Source of the DNA: a virus
Reading direction: 5' to 3' (one strand)
Virus record (IMG/VR): IMGVR_UViG_3300009181_000097
Span: 1 to 53,636 of that record
DNA: 53,636 bases
In this document: positions 37,905 to 44,914 of the stretch, piece by piece
How positions within the stretch are numbered: the stretch's first letter is position 1
Layout of the letters: every line of letters starts with the position of its first letter
Position numbers and translations under genes: made by a program
Notes under the pieces: model-generated
The model's database searches: none
Told to the model about the DNA's origin: nothing
The model's input: the letters and a program-made list of their open reading frames with translations, nothing else

Positions 37905-38242
37905 TGCCGAAGCTCAAAGCAACTTGGTCGATTGACCACACCGATCGTGGTTATCACATGGACATCGAGCCCGGCGGTCTCTACGAGATCTGGCGGACAC
38001 TCGATGTCCATCCAAAGCCCACCATCGCGATCAGTCGAATCCCAGACCACCTGGACCACATCGAGATCTGGGAGGTGCTGGTCGATGGGATCCTGATCAC
38101 CCAGAGGGCAGGCAGGATCTTCAGGACCGGAACGGCAAAGCCTCCCCCTAGTAACATGGAGGCGATCATGTCAGCGATGAAGGAAGAGATTCAACATGTG
38201 GAAGACCAGAAGATCCTGAAACTCCTCAGTGAGATGACCTGA
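37904..38242 (+). CDS. Hypothetical protein
   Basis: 112 residues: KLKATWSIDHTDRGYHMDIEPGGLYEIWRTLDVH, HIEIWEVLVDGILITQRAGR, then a helical tail. The EPGGL string is not in family position. No domain recognised. TAATG overlaps at both ends. Confidence 0.65.
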   Translation: MPKLKATWSIDHTDRGYHMDIEPGGLYEIWRTLDVHPKPTIAISRIPDHLDHIEIWEVLVDGILITQRAGRIFRTGTAKPPPSNMEAIMSAMKEEIQHVEDQKILKLLSEMT

Positions 38243-38424
38243 TGCCCATGGACGACTGGCAGCTGAAGACGGCTCTGCAGGTCTGTGAGGCCGATCTTCG
38301 GGAAGAGGAGCGTTTCCTGGAGGTCGTTCTCAACAATGTGAAGATCTACCGTGCGAACATCCGGTCCCTCAAGAAGAAGAGGGAGAATATCCTGAAGAGG
38401 ATGAATGATGGGAGGACTGAATGA
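38242..38424 (+). CDS. Small coiled-coil protein
   Basis: 60 residues, one charged helix (WQLKTALQVCEADLREEERFLEVVLN) and a Lys/Arg end. Ends ATGA into a 31-residue gene. Confidence 0.65.
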   Translation: MPMDDWQLKTALQVCEADLREEERFLEVVLNNVKIYRANIRSLKKKRENILKRMNDGRTE

Positions 38425-38516
38425 CCCAGAACATCATTGACACCAACGGTCGTCCAGGATGGCGTGAGATTGCCAGACTGGCAGGATTCAACAAGGAGAC
38501 AGACAACGATGAATGA
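38421..38516 (+). CDS. 31-residue microprotein
   Basis: MTQNIIDTNGRPGWREIARLAGF... with ATGA overlap before and an 8-nt ATGAATGA overlap after. Could be one amphipathic helix (WREIARLAGF), slightly HTH-like. Function unknown. Confidence 0.55.
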   Translation: MTQNIIDTNGRPGWREIARLAGFNKETDNDE

Positions 38517-38805
38517 ATCATACAACTGCGTAGTTTCAAGTGAACTGATCAAAGACGTAGCTTTCTATCACTCTTATTCCTCAATCGATGCCCTTCGCGT
38601 CAGAATTGAAAAAGAGTCAGCCTTCGATATCATCTTTCACATAGATCGCTTTGATAAAGCACTCGATGAAGTAGACTTGAAGTTTAAACCTGACGGTTCC
38701 ATCTTGGCAAATTTTGGCGGCAGATTGGATTTTATGCTGTGTCATGAGAGCGAAGAGCACAAATTCAACCCTCGATGGGCAGTAGAACATGGTGGGGTCG
38801 AGTGA
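38509..38805 (+). CDS. Hypothetical protein
   Basis: 98 residues: VVSSELIKDVAFYHSYSSIDALRVRIEKES, FKPDGSILANFGGRLDFML. Somewhat higher Phe/Ser/Asn content than neighbours. Ends just before the array promoter. Unknown. Confidence 0.6.
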   Translation: MNESYNCVVSSELIKDVAFYHSYSSIDALRVRIEKESAFDIIFHIDRFDKALDEVDLKFKPDGSILANFGGRLDFMLCHESEEHKFNPRWAVEHGGVE

Positions 38806-38809
38806 TCCC

Positions 38810-38838
38810 GCGCAACAGGGGCGAGGGTATGGTACAAT
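38810..38838 (+). promoter_or_regulatory. GCGCAA-N17-TACAAT promoter, leaderless
   Basis: GCGCAA 38810-38815, 17-nt spacer ending TGG, TACAAT 38833-38838; ATG 38845 is 7 nt after. It heads the seven-gene PGD array. Confidence 0.7.
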
Positions 38839-38844
38839 AGGACC

Positions 38845-39102
38845 ATGAGGAACAATAGCATCATGAAACCCGGTGACCTCGTCAGGATCAGGAGCAAGCA
38901 CGTCAGTCTCGCTGGAATCTACGGTTGGTTAGATGCCGAGCCACACACCGACTCAGACGATCATGTCTTCATTCCCGACGGTTCAGTCGCAATGTTCCTG
39001 GAGCCTGCACGAATTCCAGACGGAAAAGCCCGCTTCCTTGTCAACGGTAATGCCCTCTGGGTCCAACCGATCTTCTCGGTGAATATCGATGAAGCCGGGT
39101 GA
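38845..39102 (+). CDS. PGD-family small protein, array 1
   Basis: 85 residues; a leaderless ATG 38845 gives MRNNSI before MKPGDLVRIRSKH, and ATG 38863 could start the core alone. GSVAMFLEPARI, KARFLVNGNALWVQPIFSVNIDEAG. The end is the first 14-nt junction. Confidence 0.75.
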   Translation: MRNNSIMKPGDLVRIRSKHVSLAGIYGWLDAEPHTDSDDHVFIPDGSVAMFLEPARIPDGKARFLVNGNALWVQPIFSVNIDEAG

Positions 39103-39283
39103 CCTCGTCCACATCATTCCAGCCCTGGACGATGAACCAGATCGCTATGAGGGTCTCGTCGGCGTGATCATCGAAGAGGTCGGCCACCAGATGGATGAGC
39201 CGCTCTTCAGACTCTTGGTCAATGGGAACCCTGGGTGGGTCATGCTGGAGAGCGACCTCGAGCTGATCGATGAAAGCCGGTGA
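39089..39283 (+). CDS. PGD-family small protein, array 2
   Basis: 64 residues. MKPGDLVHIIPALDDEP, LVGVIIEEVGHQM, LFRLLVNGNPGWVMLESDLELIDESR: a near-consensus member. Confidence 0.8.
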   Translation: MKPGDLVHIIPALDDEPDRYEGLVGVIIEEVGHQMDEPLFRLLVNGNPGWVMLESDLELIDESR

Positions 39284-39488
39284 TCTAGCCAAATTTATGA
39301 AGCGGCACTTGACCGCGGCGGGCCTGCACCCCGCGCAAGAAGACATCTACGTCCTCGTCCTTGACGTGAGAAAGGGTGAGCTTCCTGGATTACCCGGTAT
39401 GGATCTGACTCTCGTCGACTACCTGCTCAACTCCAGGGTTTACACTTGCGACAGTGACTTGCTTGAGGTGATCGATGAAGCCCGGTGA
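39270..39488 (+). CDS. PGD-family small protein, array 3
   Basis: 72 residues. MKAGDLAKFMKRH, EDIYVLVLDVRKGELPG, the end LLEVIDEAR. Pro of PGD is Ala here. More helical middle than its neighbours. Confidence 0.75.
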   Translation: MKAGDLAKFMKRHLTAAGLHPAQEDIYVLVLDVRKGELPGLPGMDLTLVDYLLNSRVYTCDSDLLEVIDEAR

Positions 39489-39681
39489 TCTTGCGCGTAT
39501 CAACAACACAGATGCGAGCTGGGCCCACCTTCACGGCAAGATCTGCCTTCTCATCGAGATTCCTCCGCATGCCAGGAACCTTCAACCAAAAGACCAATTC
39601 TGGCGCGTTCTAAATGAGGGAGATAGAGGAATCAGCAACATCTGGAAGGGGTTCCTCGAGGTGATCCATGAAGCCCGGTGA
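39475..39681 (+). CDS. PGD-family small protein, array 4
   Basis: 68 residues. MKPGDLARINNTDASWAHLHGKICLLIEIPP, FWRVLNEGDRGISNIWKGFLEVIHEAR. Confidence 0.78.
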   Translation: MKPGDLARINNTDASWAHLHGKICLLIEIPPHARNLQPKDQFWRVLNEGDRGISNIWKGFLEVIHEAR

Positions 39682-39865
39682 TCTCCGTCGCTTCCACGAT
39701 GACGCTTTCTTCGCAAACGAGAAGGAGTTCAACGGACTTATCTTTCTCGTCCTACCTTGGTGGTCGCCTCATCACATGTCCATCCTGGTGAATGGCAAAC
39801 TGAGCGCCAGCTGGTCGTATAACATTCTCCACGATAGCTCGAGACCCATCAATGAAGCCCGGTGA
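39668..39865 (+). CDS. PGD-family small protein, array 5
   Basis: 65 residues. MKPGDLRRFHDDAFFANEKEFNGLIFLVLPWW, MSILVNGKLSASW, ends SRPINEAR. The RRF after PGDL links it to the PGQLRRW subtype. Confidence 0.78.
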   Translation: MKPGDLRRFHDDAFFANEKEFNGLIFLVLPWWSPHHMSILVNGKLSASWSYNILHDSSRPINEAR

Positions 39866-40061
39866 TCTGGTCAGGATTGTCCACTCAGACGATGAGAAAC
39901 TCCCTGACGATATCCTCGGTCACACCGGAGTGATCGTCGAACCCGTCACACTCGAGGACGGCCATCCCATCAACAGTTGGTGCGACTGGTGGGTCCTGAT
40001 CGATGGTGAGATGCAACCATGGGCGGAGGAGAATCTGGAGGTGATCGATGAAAGCCGGTGA
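39852..40061 (+). CDS. PGD-family small protein, array 6
   Basis: 69 residues. MKPGDLVRIVHSDDEKLPDDILGHTGVIVEPVTLEDG, WWVLIDGEMQPWAEENLEVIDESR. Near-consensus. Confidence 0.8.
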   Translation: MKPGDLVRIVHSDDEKLPDDILGHTGVIVEPVTLEDGHPINSWCDWWVLIDGEMQPWAEENLEVIDESR

Positions 40062-40266
40062 CCTCGTCAGGATCTGCACGCCGGAATACGACAAGGATTA
40101 TGCCGAGAAATACTGGGAACAGATCGGTCTTATCATCGAAGTTGGGGCCTACCCGAACCCGTTGAGAGTCCAGACACCGGTCGGTATCGCATGGTTCAAA
40201 CCTCGCGAAGTCAACCTTGTAAACGATACCACTGATGATTACGATAGAGACAAGGAGAACACATGA
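40048..40266 (+). CDS. PGD-family small protein, array 7
   Basis: 72 residues. MKAGDLVRICTPEYDKDYAEKYWEQIGLIIEVGAYP, LRVQTPVGIAWFKPREVNLVND. The end differs (TTDDYDRDKENT) since the next gene is unrelated and joined by ATGA instead. Confidence 0.78.
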   Translation: MKAGDLVRICTPEYDKDYAEKYWEQIGLIIEVGAYPNPLRVQTPVGIAWFKPREVNLVNDTTDDYDRDKENT

Positions 40267-40475
40267 GAAACTGGGGACAGATCGACCTGGCTGACATTCG
40301 AGATGAGGACATCCAGGATCGTGACAAGGCGATCATCGAGCTCTGGAATGTACTCGAACGGCACGTTAAGATGATTGATGCGACACGTCACCCGAGCGAC
40401 AGGGATGGGTCGCATCCCACTCTTGAGAAGTATCGCCTGTTTGTAAACGAGAACCGCGGACTGTATGGTTTGTAG
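40263..40475 (+). CDS. Hypothetical small helical protein
   Basis: 70 residues: MRNWGQIDLADIRDEDIQDRDKAIIELWNVLERHVKMIDAT. Charged helices, no PGD features. Function unknown. It closes the array operon. Confidence 0.65.
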   Translation: MRNWGQIDLADIRDEDIQDRDKAIIELWNVLERHVKMIDATRHPSDRDGSHPTLEKYRLFVNENRGLYGL

Positions 40476-40487
40476 GAAGGAGAACCC

Positions 40488-41078
40488 ATGAGTCAGAGAA
40501 TTGAACGAGACTGGTTGACCGAGGAGTCTATCCGTGAGCACATCAATGCCGGTGGGACACTGCTCAACAATGAGCAGGTAAGGGTCCTCCTCGATGAGAT
40601 CGATAGTCTTCGGAAGGAGTGCTACGAGGCGCATCAGGCCGGAATGGACCTCGACGAAGAGAATGATCGTCTTCGGAAGCTTGTCCCACCTGAGACCGAG
40701 CGTGGTCCCGGTTTCGTTGGGCCAGTCTACGCGGAGAAGGTGGTGGCTGAACGGGATGATGCCCGATATGAGCTCAATACCCTCTGTGAGGACATCCGTG
40801 TCCTGAAGGACGAGAACGATGACCTTCGGGACGAGGTGGGACAGCTGGGTGATATCATCTCTGCGATGAAGGCGAACACCAAGAGTGAGCACACCAACGT
40901 TCACTATGGGAAGGAAGAGTTCATCGGGATCGATGGCTACGGGCCCTTCAGCCTGAAGAAGCTCAGCAAGGACGAGTGGGAGGTTCGAATGCTCCAGGAG
41001 CGCGTGATCCTCTACAACAAGAAGGGTCGCCGCGTCCGGGCCCACATCGTTGATGGAAACCCAGAGGGAGATTGGTGA
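40488..41078 (+). CDS. Coiled-coil protein with C-terminal beta segment
   Basis: 196 residues after AAGGAG. Coiled-coil stretch ~25-125 (DEIDSLRKECYEAH, ENDRLRKLV, VKDENDDLRDEVGQLGDI). The C-terminal ~55 residues carry EWEVRMLQERVILYNKKGRRVRAHIVD. Unrecognised. TGATG joins it to the next gene. Confidence 0.68.
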   Translation: MSQRIERDWLTEESIREHINAGGTLLNNEQVRVLLDEIDSLRKECYEAHQAGMDLDEENDRLRKLVPPETERGPGFVGPVYAEKVVAERDDARYELNTLCEDIRVLKDENDDLRDEVGQLGDIISAMKANTKSEHTNVHYGKEEFIGIDGYGPFSLKKLSKDEWEVRMLQERVILYNKKGRRVRAHIVDGNPEGDW

Positions 41079-41323
41079 TGGGAAGAGGCAAGGCATACCG
41101 GAGAAGCAAGACCGAGTCCAAGAAGACCCGCGCGAAGGTGATCCTTCGGAAGCTAGGGTACGGTGAGGAGGGTCTGGAGAAGCGTGCGGGTCGATTCGTG
41201 GAGTCGCGGTTCGGCTGCAACTGTTGGCTGTGCCAGAACCCGCGAAAGCTCTTCAAGGGGAAGAACTCCGCGACCCTCACGCTGAAGGAGTACCATGCCT
41301 GGCTCGAGCGGGACGACGAGTGA
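41078..41323 (+). CDS. Small basic protein with CxCWxCxNPRK motif
   Basis: 81 residues, ATG 41078. Basic N-terminus (RRSKTESKKTRAK), then FGCNCWLCQNPRKLF and a helical end. The Cys-x-Cys-x2-Cys site followed by Asn-Pro-Arg-Lys is shared by short uncharacterised proteins of bacteria and phages (recall); likely zinc-bound nucleic-acid binding. Confidence 0.7.
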   Translation: MGRGKAYRRSKTESKKTRAKVILRKLGYGEEGLEKRAGRFVESRFGCNCWLCQNPRKLFKGKNSATLTLKEYHAWLERDDE

Positions 41324-41553
41324 GCGCGCACGCTGGGATTCGACTCGAATGGGGACCCAAGGAGATCGAGGATCTGCGTGAGCTCGTGGAGCACCTCAAG
41401 AGTGCCATCCAGGGGGCACCCTGCCTCGTCTCGCGTCCGGGTGAGGGCACATATGAATGCCGGATCGATTCACTCTGCAGGGTCTGCCAGTGGCGGCACG
41501 AGGTGAACGAGGAGCTGGTTGAGGAATGGGATCTGGAGGACGGGATCTGGTAA
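41320..41553 (+). CDS. Hypothetical small acidic protein
   Basis: 77 residues from GTG 41320 (GTGA overlap). LEWGPKEIEDLRELVEHLKSAIQ helix, then CRIDSLCRVCQWRHEV with three Cys, and an acidic Glu/Trp end. Possible zinc site. Unrecognised. Confidence 0.65.
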   Translation: MSAHAGIRLEWGPKEIEDLRELVEHLKSAIQGAPCLVSRPGEGTYECRIDSLCRVCQWRHEVNEELVEEWDLEDGIW

Positions 41554-41556
41554 ACG

Positions 41557-41585
41557 GTGCAAACCCGGGTAGGCCGTGGTATTAT
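41557..41585 (+). promoter_or_regulatory. GTGCAA-N17-TATTAT promoter
   Basis: GTGCAA 41557-41562, 17-nt spacer ending TGG, TATTAT 41580-41585; GGAGGAG then ATG 41603. Confidence 0.75.
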
Positions 41586-41602
41586 GATTGGAGGAGCAGC
41601 AA

Positions 41603-42724
41603 ATGAGCTATCTCAACGAATCACCACTGCAGGCCGCGCTTCGGTCGGGCTGGAACCTTCAGGACCTGGAGGCTCGGCTCGGCATCAAGTCGAAGCGCCA
41701 CCCCCGGTTCCCGAACCTCGTCCTCTTCGTCTACGACCAGATCGAGTCACCGAAGCTCGACCCGATCGTCCGCTCAGCGCGCGGTCACATCCTCGACGAG
41801 GACTTCAACTGGGACCACGTCTGCCGTCCCTTCGACCGGTTCCTCAACTGGGGCGAGGGCGTCGAGCAGGGTGCTCCGGTCCCGGACATCGGGAGCTCGG
41901 TCGTCTTCAAGAAGGAGGACGGTTCCCTCCTCAACATGTGGTTCTACCGCGACGAGTGGCACGTCTCCACCAAGGGATCCCCGGACGCCGGTGGTCTGGT
42001 CGGCGACAACCCGTTCACCTTCGCCGAGCTCTTCTGGCGGGTCTGGAACGGTAAGGGGCTCTTCGTTCCTCCAGTCACCGAGGAACAGTTCACCTTCTGC
42101 TTCGAGCTCTGCACCCTTCACAACCGGGTCGTCTGTTCCCAGCCCGAAGAACGAATCGTCCTCCTTGGTGCCCGTGTCAACGATAATGGGCGGGAGGTCG
42201 AGCCTGAGGAATGGGAAGACGATGGGCTGGAGGTCTGCAAGTCCTACGACCTCGGGAACATCGACGACATCGAATCGACCTTCAAGGAGCTCCCGGCTCT
42301 CGAGATGGAGGGCTACGTGGTGGCCCAGTTCCTCCCCGACGGTCGGGTGATCCGGGCGAAGGTGAAGCACCCAGGCTACCTCGCCATCCACCACCTGAAG
42401 GAGGGCAACTCCAAGAAGCGCCTCCTCGAGCTCATCCGGACCGGCGAGGAGGGCGAGTTCCTCTCCTACTTCCCGGAGTACGGTCCGCAGTTCGACGAGA
42501 TCCGTGGCAAGTTCGAGGCGCTCGTCTCCGAGCTCGAGGCTGCCTGGGAGGCGAATCGTGGGATCGAGAACCAGAAGGACTTCGCCCTGCAGGTGAAGGA
42601 CCTCCGGATGTCGGGTGTCATCTTCGGCGTCCGGAGGATGGGTGGGACGATCCGGGGCCGGCTAGCGGATGTTCCCATCGACAACCTGACGGCAGCCATC
42701 GGACTTCGTGAGGTGATCGTATGA
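41603..42724 (+). CDS. RNA ligase, T4 Rnl1-like
   Basis: 373 residues. Nucleotidyltransferase motif I Lys104-Glu-Asp-Gly107 followed by S (KEDGSLLNMWFY), motif III-like FTFCFELCTLHNRVV, motif IV LEMEGYVVAQF, motif V RAKVKHPGYLAIHHL. Length matches T4 Rnl1, which seals 5'-phosphate and 3'-OH RNA ends, especially tRNAs cut by host defences. A polynucleotide kinase partner was not seen here. Own promoter of the GTGCAA class. Confidence 0.9.
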   Translation: MSYLNESPLQAALRSGWNLQDLEARLGIKSKRHPRFPNLVLFVYDQIESPKLDPIVRSARGHILDEDFNWDHVCRPFDRFLNWGEGVEQGAPVPDIGSSVVFKKEDGSLLNMWFYRDEWHVSTKGSPDAGGLVGDNPFTFAELFWRVWNGKGLFVPPVTEEQFTFCFELCTLHNRVVCSQPEERIVLLGARVNDNGREVEPEEWEDDGLEVCKSYDLGNIDDIESTFKELPALEMEGYVVAQFLPDGRVIRAKVKHPGYLAIHHLKEGNSKKRLLELIRTGEEGEFLSYFPEYGPQFDEIRGKFEALVSELEAAWEANRGIENQKDFALQVKDLRMSGVIFGVRRMGGTIRGRLADVPIDNLTAAIGLREVIV

Positions 42725-42939
42725 CTCTTCGACCCGGACTCCTGGTGAAGCCGAATGAGCAGTATCTCAAGCTTCATCACCCCTGCCCCATCGACTGCCC
42801 GCCCGGCGTTCTCGTTGAACGGGTGGCCACCCCTCGACGCCTGCATCCAGGAGCACACGGCTCTTGGCGGGTCCTGTGGCGTGATGAGAAGCATCTGATG
42901 TTCGAGAATGAATTTGAGGTGATCGATGGACAGGTATGA
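42721..42939 (+). CDS. PGD-family small protein (PGLLVKP variant)
   Basis: 72 residues, ATGA overlap with RNA ligase. LRPGLLVKPNEQYLKLHHPCPIDCPPGVLVERV, SWRVLWRDEKHLMFENEFEVIDGQV. Ends in a 14-nt overlap with an unrelated gene. Confidence 0.72.
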   Translation: MTLRPGLLVKPNEQYLKLHHPCPIDCPPGVLVERVATPRRLHPGAHGSWRVLWRDEKHLMFENEFEVIDGQV

Positions 42940-43135
42940 TATTTTCGCGACGATCCTCCTGATCGTGGCATCGGTCTTCATCTTCGCTAATTTGGGATCA
43001 AATCTAAAGCAGCAGCAGGCTTGCGATGCTGCCTGCGCCCCTGCACGGTCCATTACTCCCGTCGTTGGATTCGAAAATATCTGCCTCTGCGATGAGGGTC
43101 ACGGAAAGTGGCGACGACAGGAACTCGCTCGTTGA
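42926..43135 (+). CDS. Small Cys-rich membrane protein
   Basis: 69 residues. One hydrophobic span (IFATILLIVASVFIFANLG, ~6-25), then ACDAACAPARSI and NICLCDEGHGKW with five Cys and a basic end. Exported tail predicted, perhaps disulphide-bonded or metal-bound. I recall similar short proteins in other phages. 14-nt overlap at its start though it is not PGD-like. Confidence 0.72.
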   Translation: MDRYDIFATILLIVASVFIFANLGSNLKQQQACDAACAPARSITPVVGFENICLCDEGHGKWRRQELAR

Positions 43136-43154
43136 GCAGCATAGTTAGGACGTA

Positions 43155-43229
43155 ATGTTCGGCAACTTCTCATACGAGATTCTTAGGATCCTCGAGGGGA
43201 TATGGTCGAAACGTAATAAGGGAGTCTGA
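43155..43229 (+). CDS. Possible 24-residue peptide
   Basis: MFGNFSYEILRILEGIWSKRNK..., with TAGGA upstream, fills most of the gap 43136-43235. Amphipathic helix with basic end. Too short to be sure. Confidence 0.35.
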   Translation: MFGNFSYEILRILEGIWSKRNKGV

Positions 43230-43235
43230 TTACTG

Positions 43236-43826
43236 ATGCTTAGCATTCCATCCGAAACATTTCGTCGCGCTCAGTCGGCAGCGTGGATAGCGCCCGCGGG
43301 AGAATTCGAGGGTGTTCCGGACGAGATGATGCATGATGATCTCTCGGCTTACTTTCCCGGTGTTCCCCTCGATGAGGATTATCCTTCCAATTTTGCTGTC
43401 AACCAACTAGGCTACGTGAAGGTCAGCAATCCGTTCGAGATGCTCTGGAGCGGGGAGCGAAGCGACCACAGGGGTCGATCGATCGACCGCGACGCTCAGT
43501 TCGAGACGATGGCTGGTTTCACCGCGGGGGCCCTCATACACTACAAGAAACGTGGGATTCCAAACTGGGTTCCTGGACGTGGTGATCCGACCGAATGGGA
43601 GATGCGGGTCCTCCAGCCCGGTCGTCCCATCTCTCGGACAACTGTCGGAGACTTTGTCGAGAGGTACGGAAGCCGTGAAACGGGAGACCGCATGTACGCG
43701 GCGCTTGGGATGAACGAACGTAGAATCAGGTCTCTTGTCAGGGAGATGCTCAGTGAGGGTCGCCTTTCTTACCCGCGCTTCCTTGACGAGGGCGGGAAGC
43801 TCATCCTAGCAGGATGGATAATCTAG
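43236..43826 (+). CDS. Virion-type protein with C-terminal targeting-like helix
   Basis: 196 residues. Pro/Asp-rich N-terminus, SVIDRDAQFETMAGFTAGALIHY-type middle, and C-terminal NERRIRSLVREMLSEGRLS, the recurring basic amphipathic helix but at the end. Has an isolated position among enzyme genes. Possible internal virion protein. Confidence 0.65.
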   Translation: MLSIPSETFRRAQSAAWIAPAGEFEGVPDEMMHDDLSAYFPGVPLDEDYPSNFAVNQLGYVKVSNPFEMLWSGERSDHRGRSIDRDAQFETMAGFTAGALIHYKKRGIPNWVPGRGDPTEWEMRVLQPGRPISRTTVGDFVERYGSRETGDRMYAALGMNERRIRSLVREMLSEGRLSYPRFLDEGGKLILAGWII

Positions 43827-43830
43827 ACTC

Positions 43831-43859
43831 ATGCAATCAGCCCACGGGCGTGGTAATAT
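43831..43859 (+). promoter_or_regulatory. ATGCAA-N17-TAATAT promoter, leaderless
   Basis: ATGCAA 43831-43836, 17-nt spacer ending TGG, TAATAT 43854-43859; ATG 43866 is 7 nt after. Confidence 0.72.
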
Positions 43860-43865
43860 TCCATC

Positions 43866-44240
43866 ATGCAGCGGACCGAAGTACCCGACCTTGAATCATA
43901 CGAGCAACGCGAGGACTGGCGTCAGATCTTGTACAGGACCGCGTGGCCCATCGACGCGCCCCCGCCGGATTTCCAGAGATCATGCGAACCCGCCCTCAGA
44001 CCCGGCGATCTCGTCGGATGGGTGGAGCACCCGGACGCAAAGTTGAAGGATGGGTGGTACACCCCCATGTGGAAGGACAAGCACACGGGACTTGTCCTTA
44101 TGACCCGTTGGGTGCTCGCGGATTGGGCACGCTTTGACAAGAAAGAACCCAAGCTCTACCCAGAAGCTCTCATCCTGTGGGGAGACGGAGGGACAACGAA
44201 CACAAGTCACCCGTGTCTGAAGGTGCTCAATGATGGATAA
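43866..44240 (+). CDS. PGD-family protein with N-terminal extension
   Basis: 124 residues. ~40-residue extension (MQRTEVPDLESYEQRED...), then ALRPGDLVGWVEHPD, TGLVLMTRWVLADW, EALILWGDGGTTNTS and CLKVLND. Leaderless. Overlaps the next gene by 11 nt. Confidence 0.72.
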   Translation: MQRTEVPDLESYEQREDWRQILYRTAWPIDAPPPDFQRSCEPALRPGDLVGWVEHPDAKLKDGWYTPMWKDKHTGLVLMTRWVLADWARFDKKEPKLYPEALILWGDGGTTNTSHPCLKVLNDG

Positions 44241-44481
44241 GCGCGTCGTGATCGGTAACTTTAAGGGAATCAAAGATGGCAGCCTCGTCCACGTCAAGTA
44301 CGGGTCGCCCGACCTGCCGGTTGGGGTGATCGCCCTTGTTATAAATCGATCCCTCAATGCCATGATGCTCGGTGAAGGAGAGGGGGAACGCTACGATGAG
44401 ATCCTCGTCCTGCTTCACGGTGGTAAGAGACACTACGTCAGCGTGAATGACGTTGATATCATGGAAGAAGATGTCGAGTAG
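44230..44481 (+). CDS. PGD-family-like small protein
   Basis: 83 residues, ATGATG start. GIKDGSLVHVKYGSPDLPVGVIALVINR, EILVLLHGGKRHYVSVNDVDIMEEDVE. Gly-Ser replaces Gly-Asp. Same final strand and acidic end. Confidence 0.68.
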   Translation: MMDKRVVIGNFKGIKDGSLVHVKYGSPDLPVGVIALVINRSLNAMMLGEGEGERYDEILVLLHGGKRHYVSVNDVDIMEEDVE

Positions 44482-44668
44482 GATAAGCCCAGGTGATCTC
44501 GTACGTCGAAAGTACCACATCAGTCGCCCTGACTGGAAATGGGTTGATCTGGGTCTCGTTCTCGATCGTGACAACAACGGGTTTCTCGACGTCATATGGG
44601 GTTCGAAGATTGAATCCATGTGGGACGACTACGATCTCGTGAGGGTCGAGAGCCAAGAGGAGATATGA
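44471..44668 (+). CDS. PGD-family small protein
   Basis: 65 residues, ATG 44471. RISPGDLVRRKYHISRP, DLGLVLDRDNNGFLDVIWGSKIESMWDDYDLVRVESQEEI. Confidence 0.75.
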   Translation: MSSRISPGDLVRRKYHISRPDWKWVDLGLVLDRDNNGFLDVIWGSKIESMWDDYDLVRVESQEEI

Positions 44669-44880
44669 ATCCGGGCGATCTCGTCGTGATTCAGAACGAG
44701 GACGTCCTCGAGTCGTTCATGCTTCGTGAGTCACCATCGGACGGGATCCTCTATGGAGTCCTGATTGAGCTCCACGAGATCGACCATGATCGACCGCAGG
44801 ACGACGTCTGGATCGTCCTGATAAATGACCAGCTCTACAAGATGCTCAGGTGGGAATTCGAACCATGCAACAAAAGGTGA
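44665..44880 (+). CDS. PGD-family small protein
   Basis: 71 residues, ATG 44665 by ATGA overlap. MNPGDLVVIQNEDVLES, LYGVLIELHEIDHD, VWIVLINDQLYKMLRWEFEPCNKR. Last codons hold the ATGCAA of the ligase promoter. Confidence 0.75.
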   Translation: MNPGDLVVIQNEDVLESFMLRESPSDGILYGVLIELHEIDHDRPQDDVWIVLINDQLYKMLRWEFEPCNKR

Positions 44881-44893
44881 TGTGTGGTAGTAT
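44865..44893 (+). promoter_or_regulatory. ATGCAA-N17-TAGTAT promoter
   Basis: ATGCAA 44865-44870, 17-nt spacer ending TGG, TAGTAT 44888-44893 (a TATAAT overlaps at 44891 with spacing 20). AAGGAG before ATG 44915. Confidence 0.72.
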
Positions 44894-44914
44894 AATCTGG
44901 AAGGAGCAAACCAT

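Larger units (their letters stand above)
38845..40266 (+). repeat. Tandem array of seven PGD genes
   Basis: Seven head-to-tail members (starts 38845, 39089, 39270, 39475, 39668, 39852, 40048). All six internal junctions are exactly 14-nt overlaps built on GATGAAGCCCGGTGATCT-like DNA; the bodies between are diverged. Six junctions conserved while bodies differ suggests duplication and shuffling at the junctions. Confidence 0.85.

Noticed and set aside
37999-38016. Another PGD gene within 37904-38242 because of an EPGGL string
   Set aside because: The string is internal, and the strand pattern and position differ from the family.
38845-40266. CRISPR-like or simple repeat array
   Set aside because: The regular conserved segments are coding gene junctions separated by ~180-220 nt of diverged coding sequence, not short spacers.
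40239-41096. 285-codon minus-strand open frame
   Set aside because: Antisense to two coupled plus-strand genes; Leu/Val-rich artefact.
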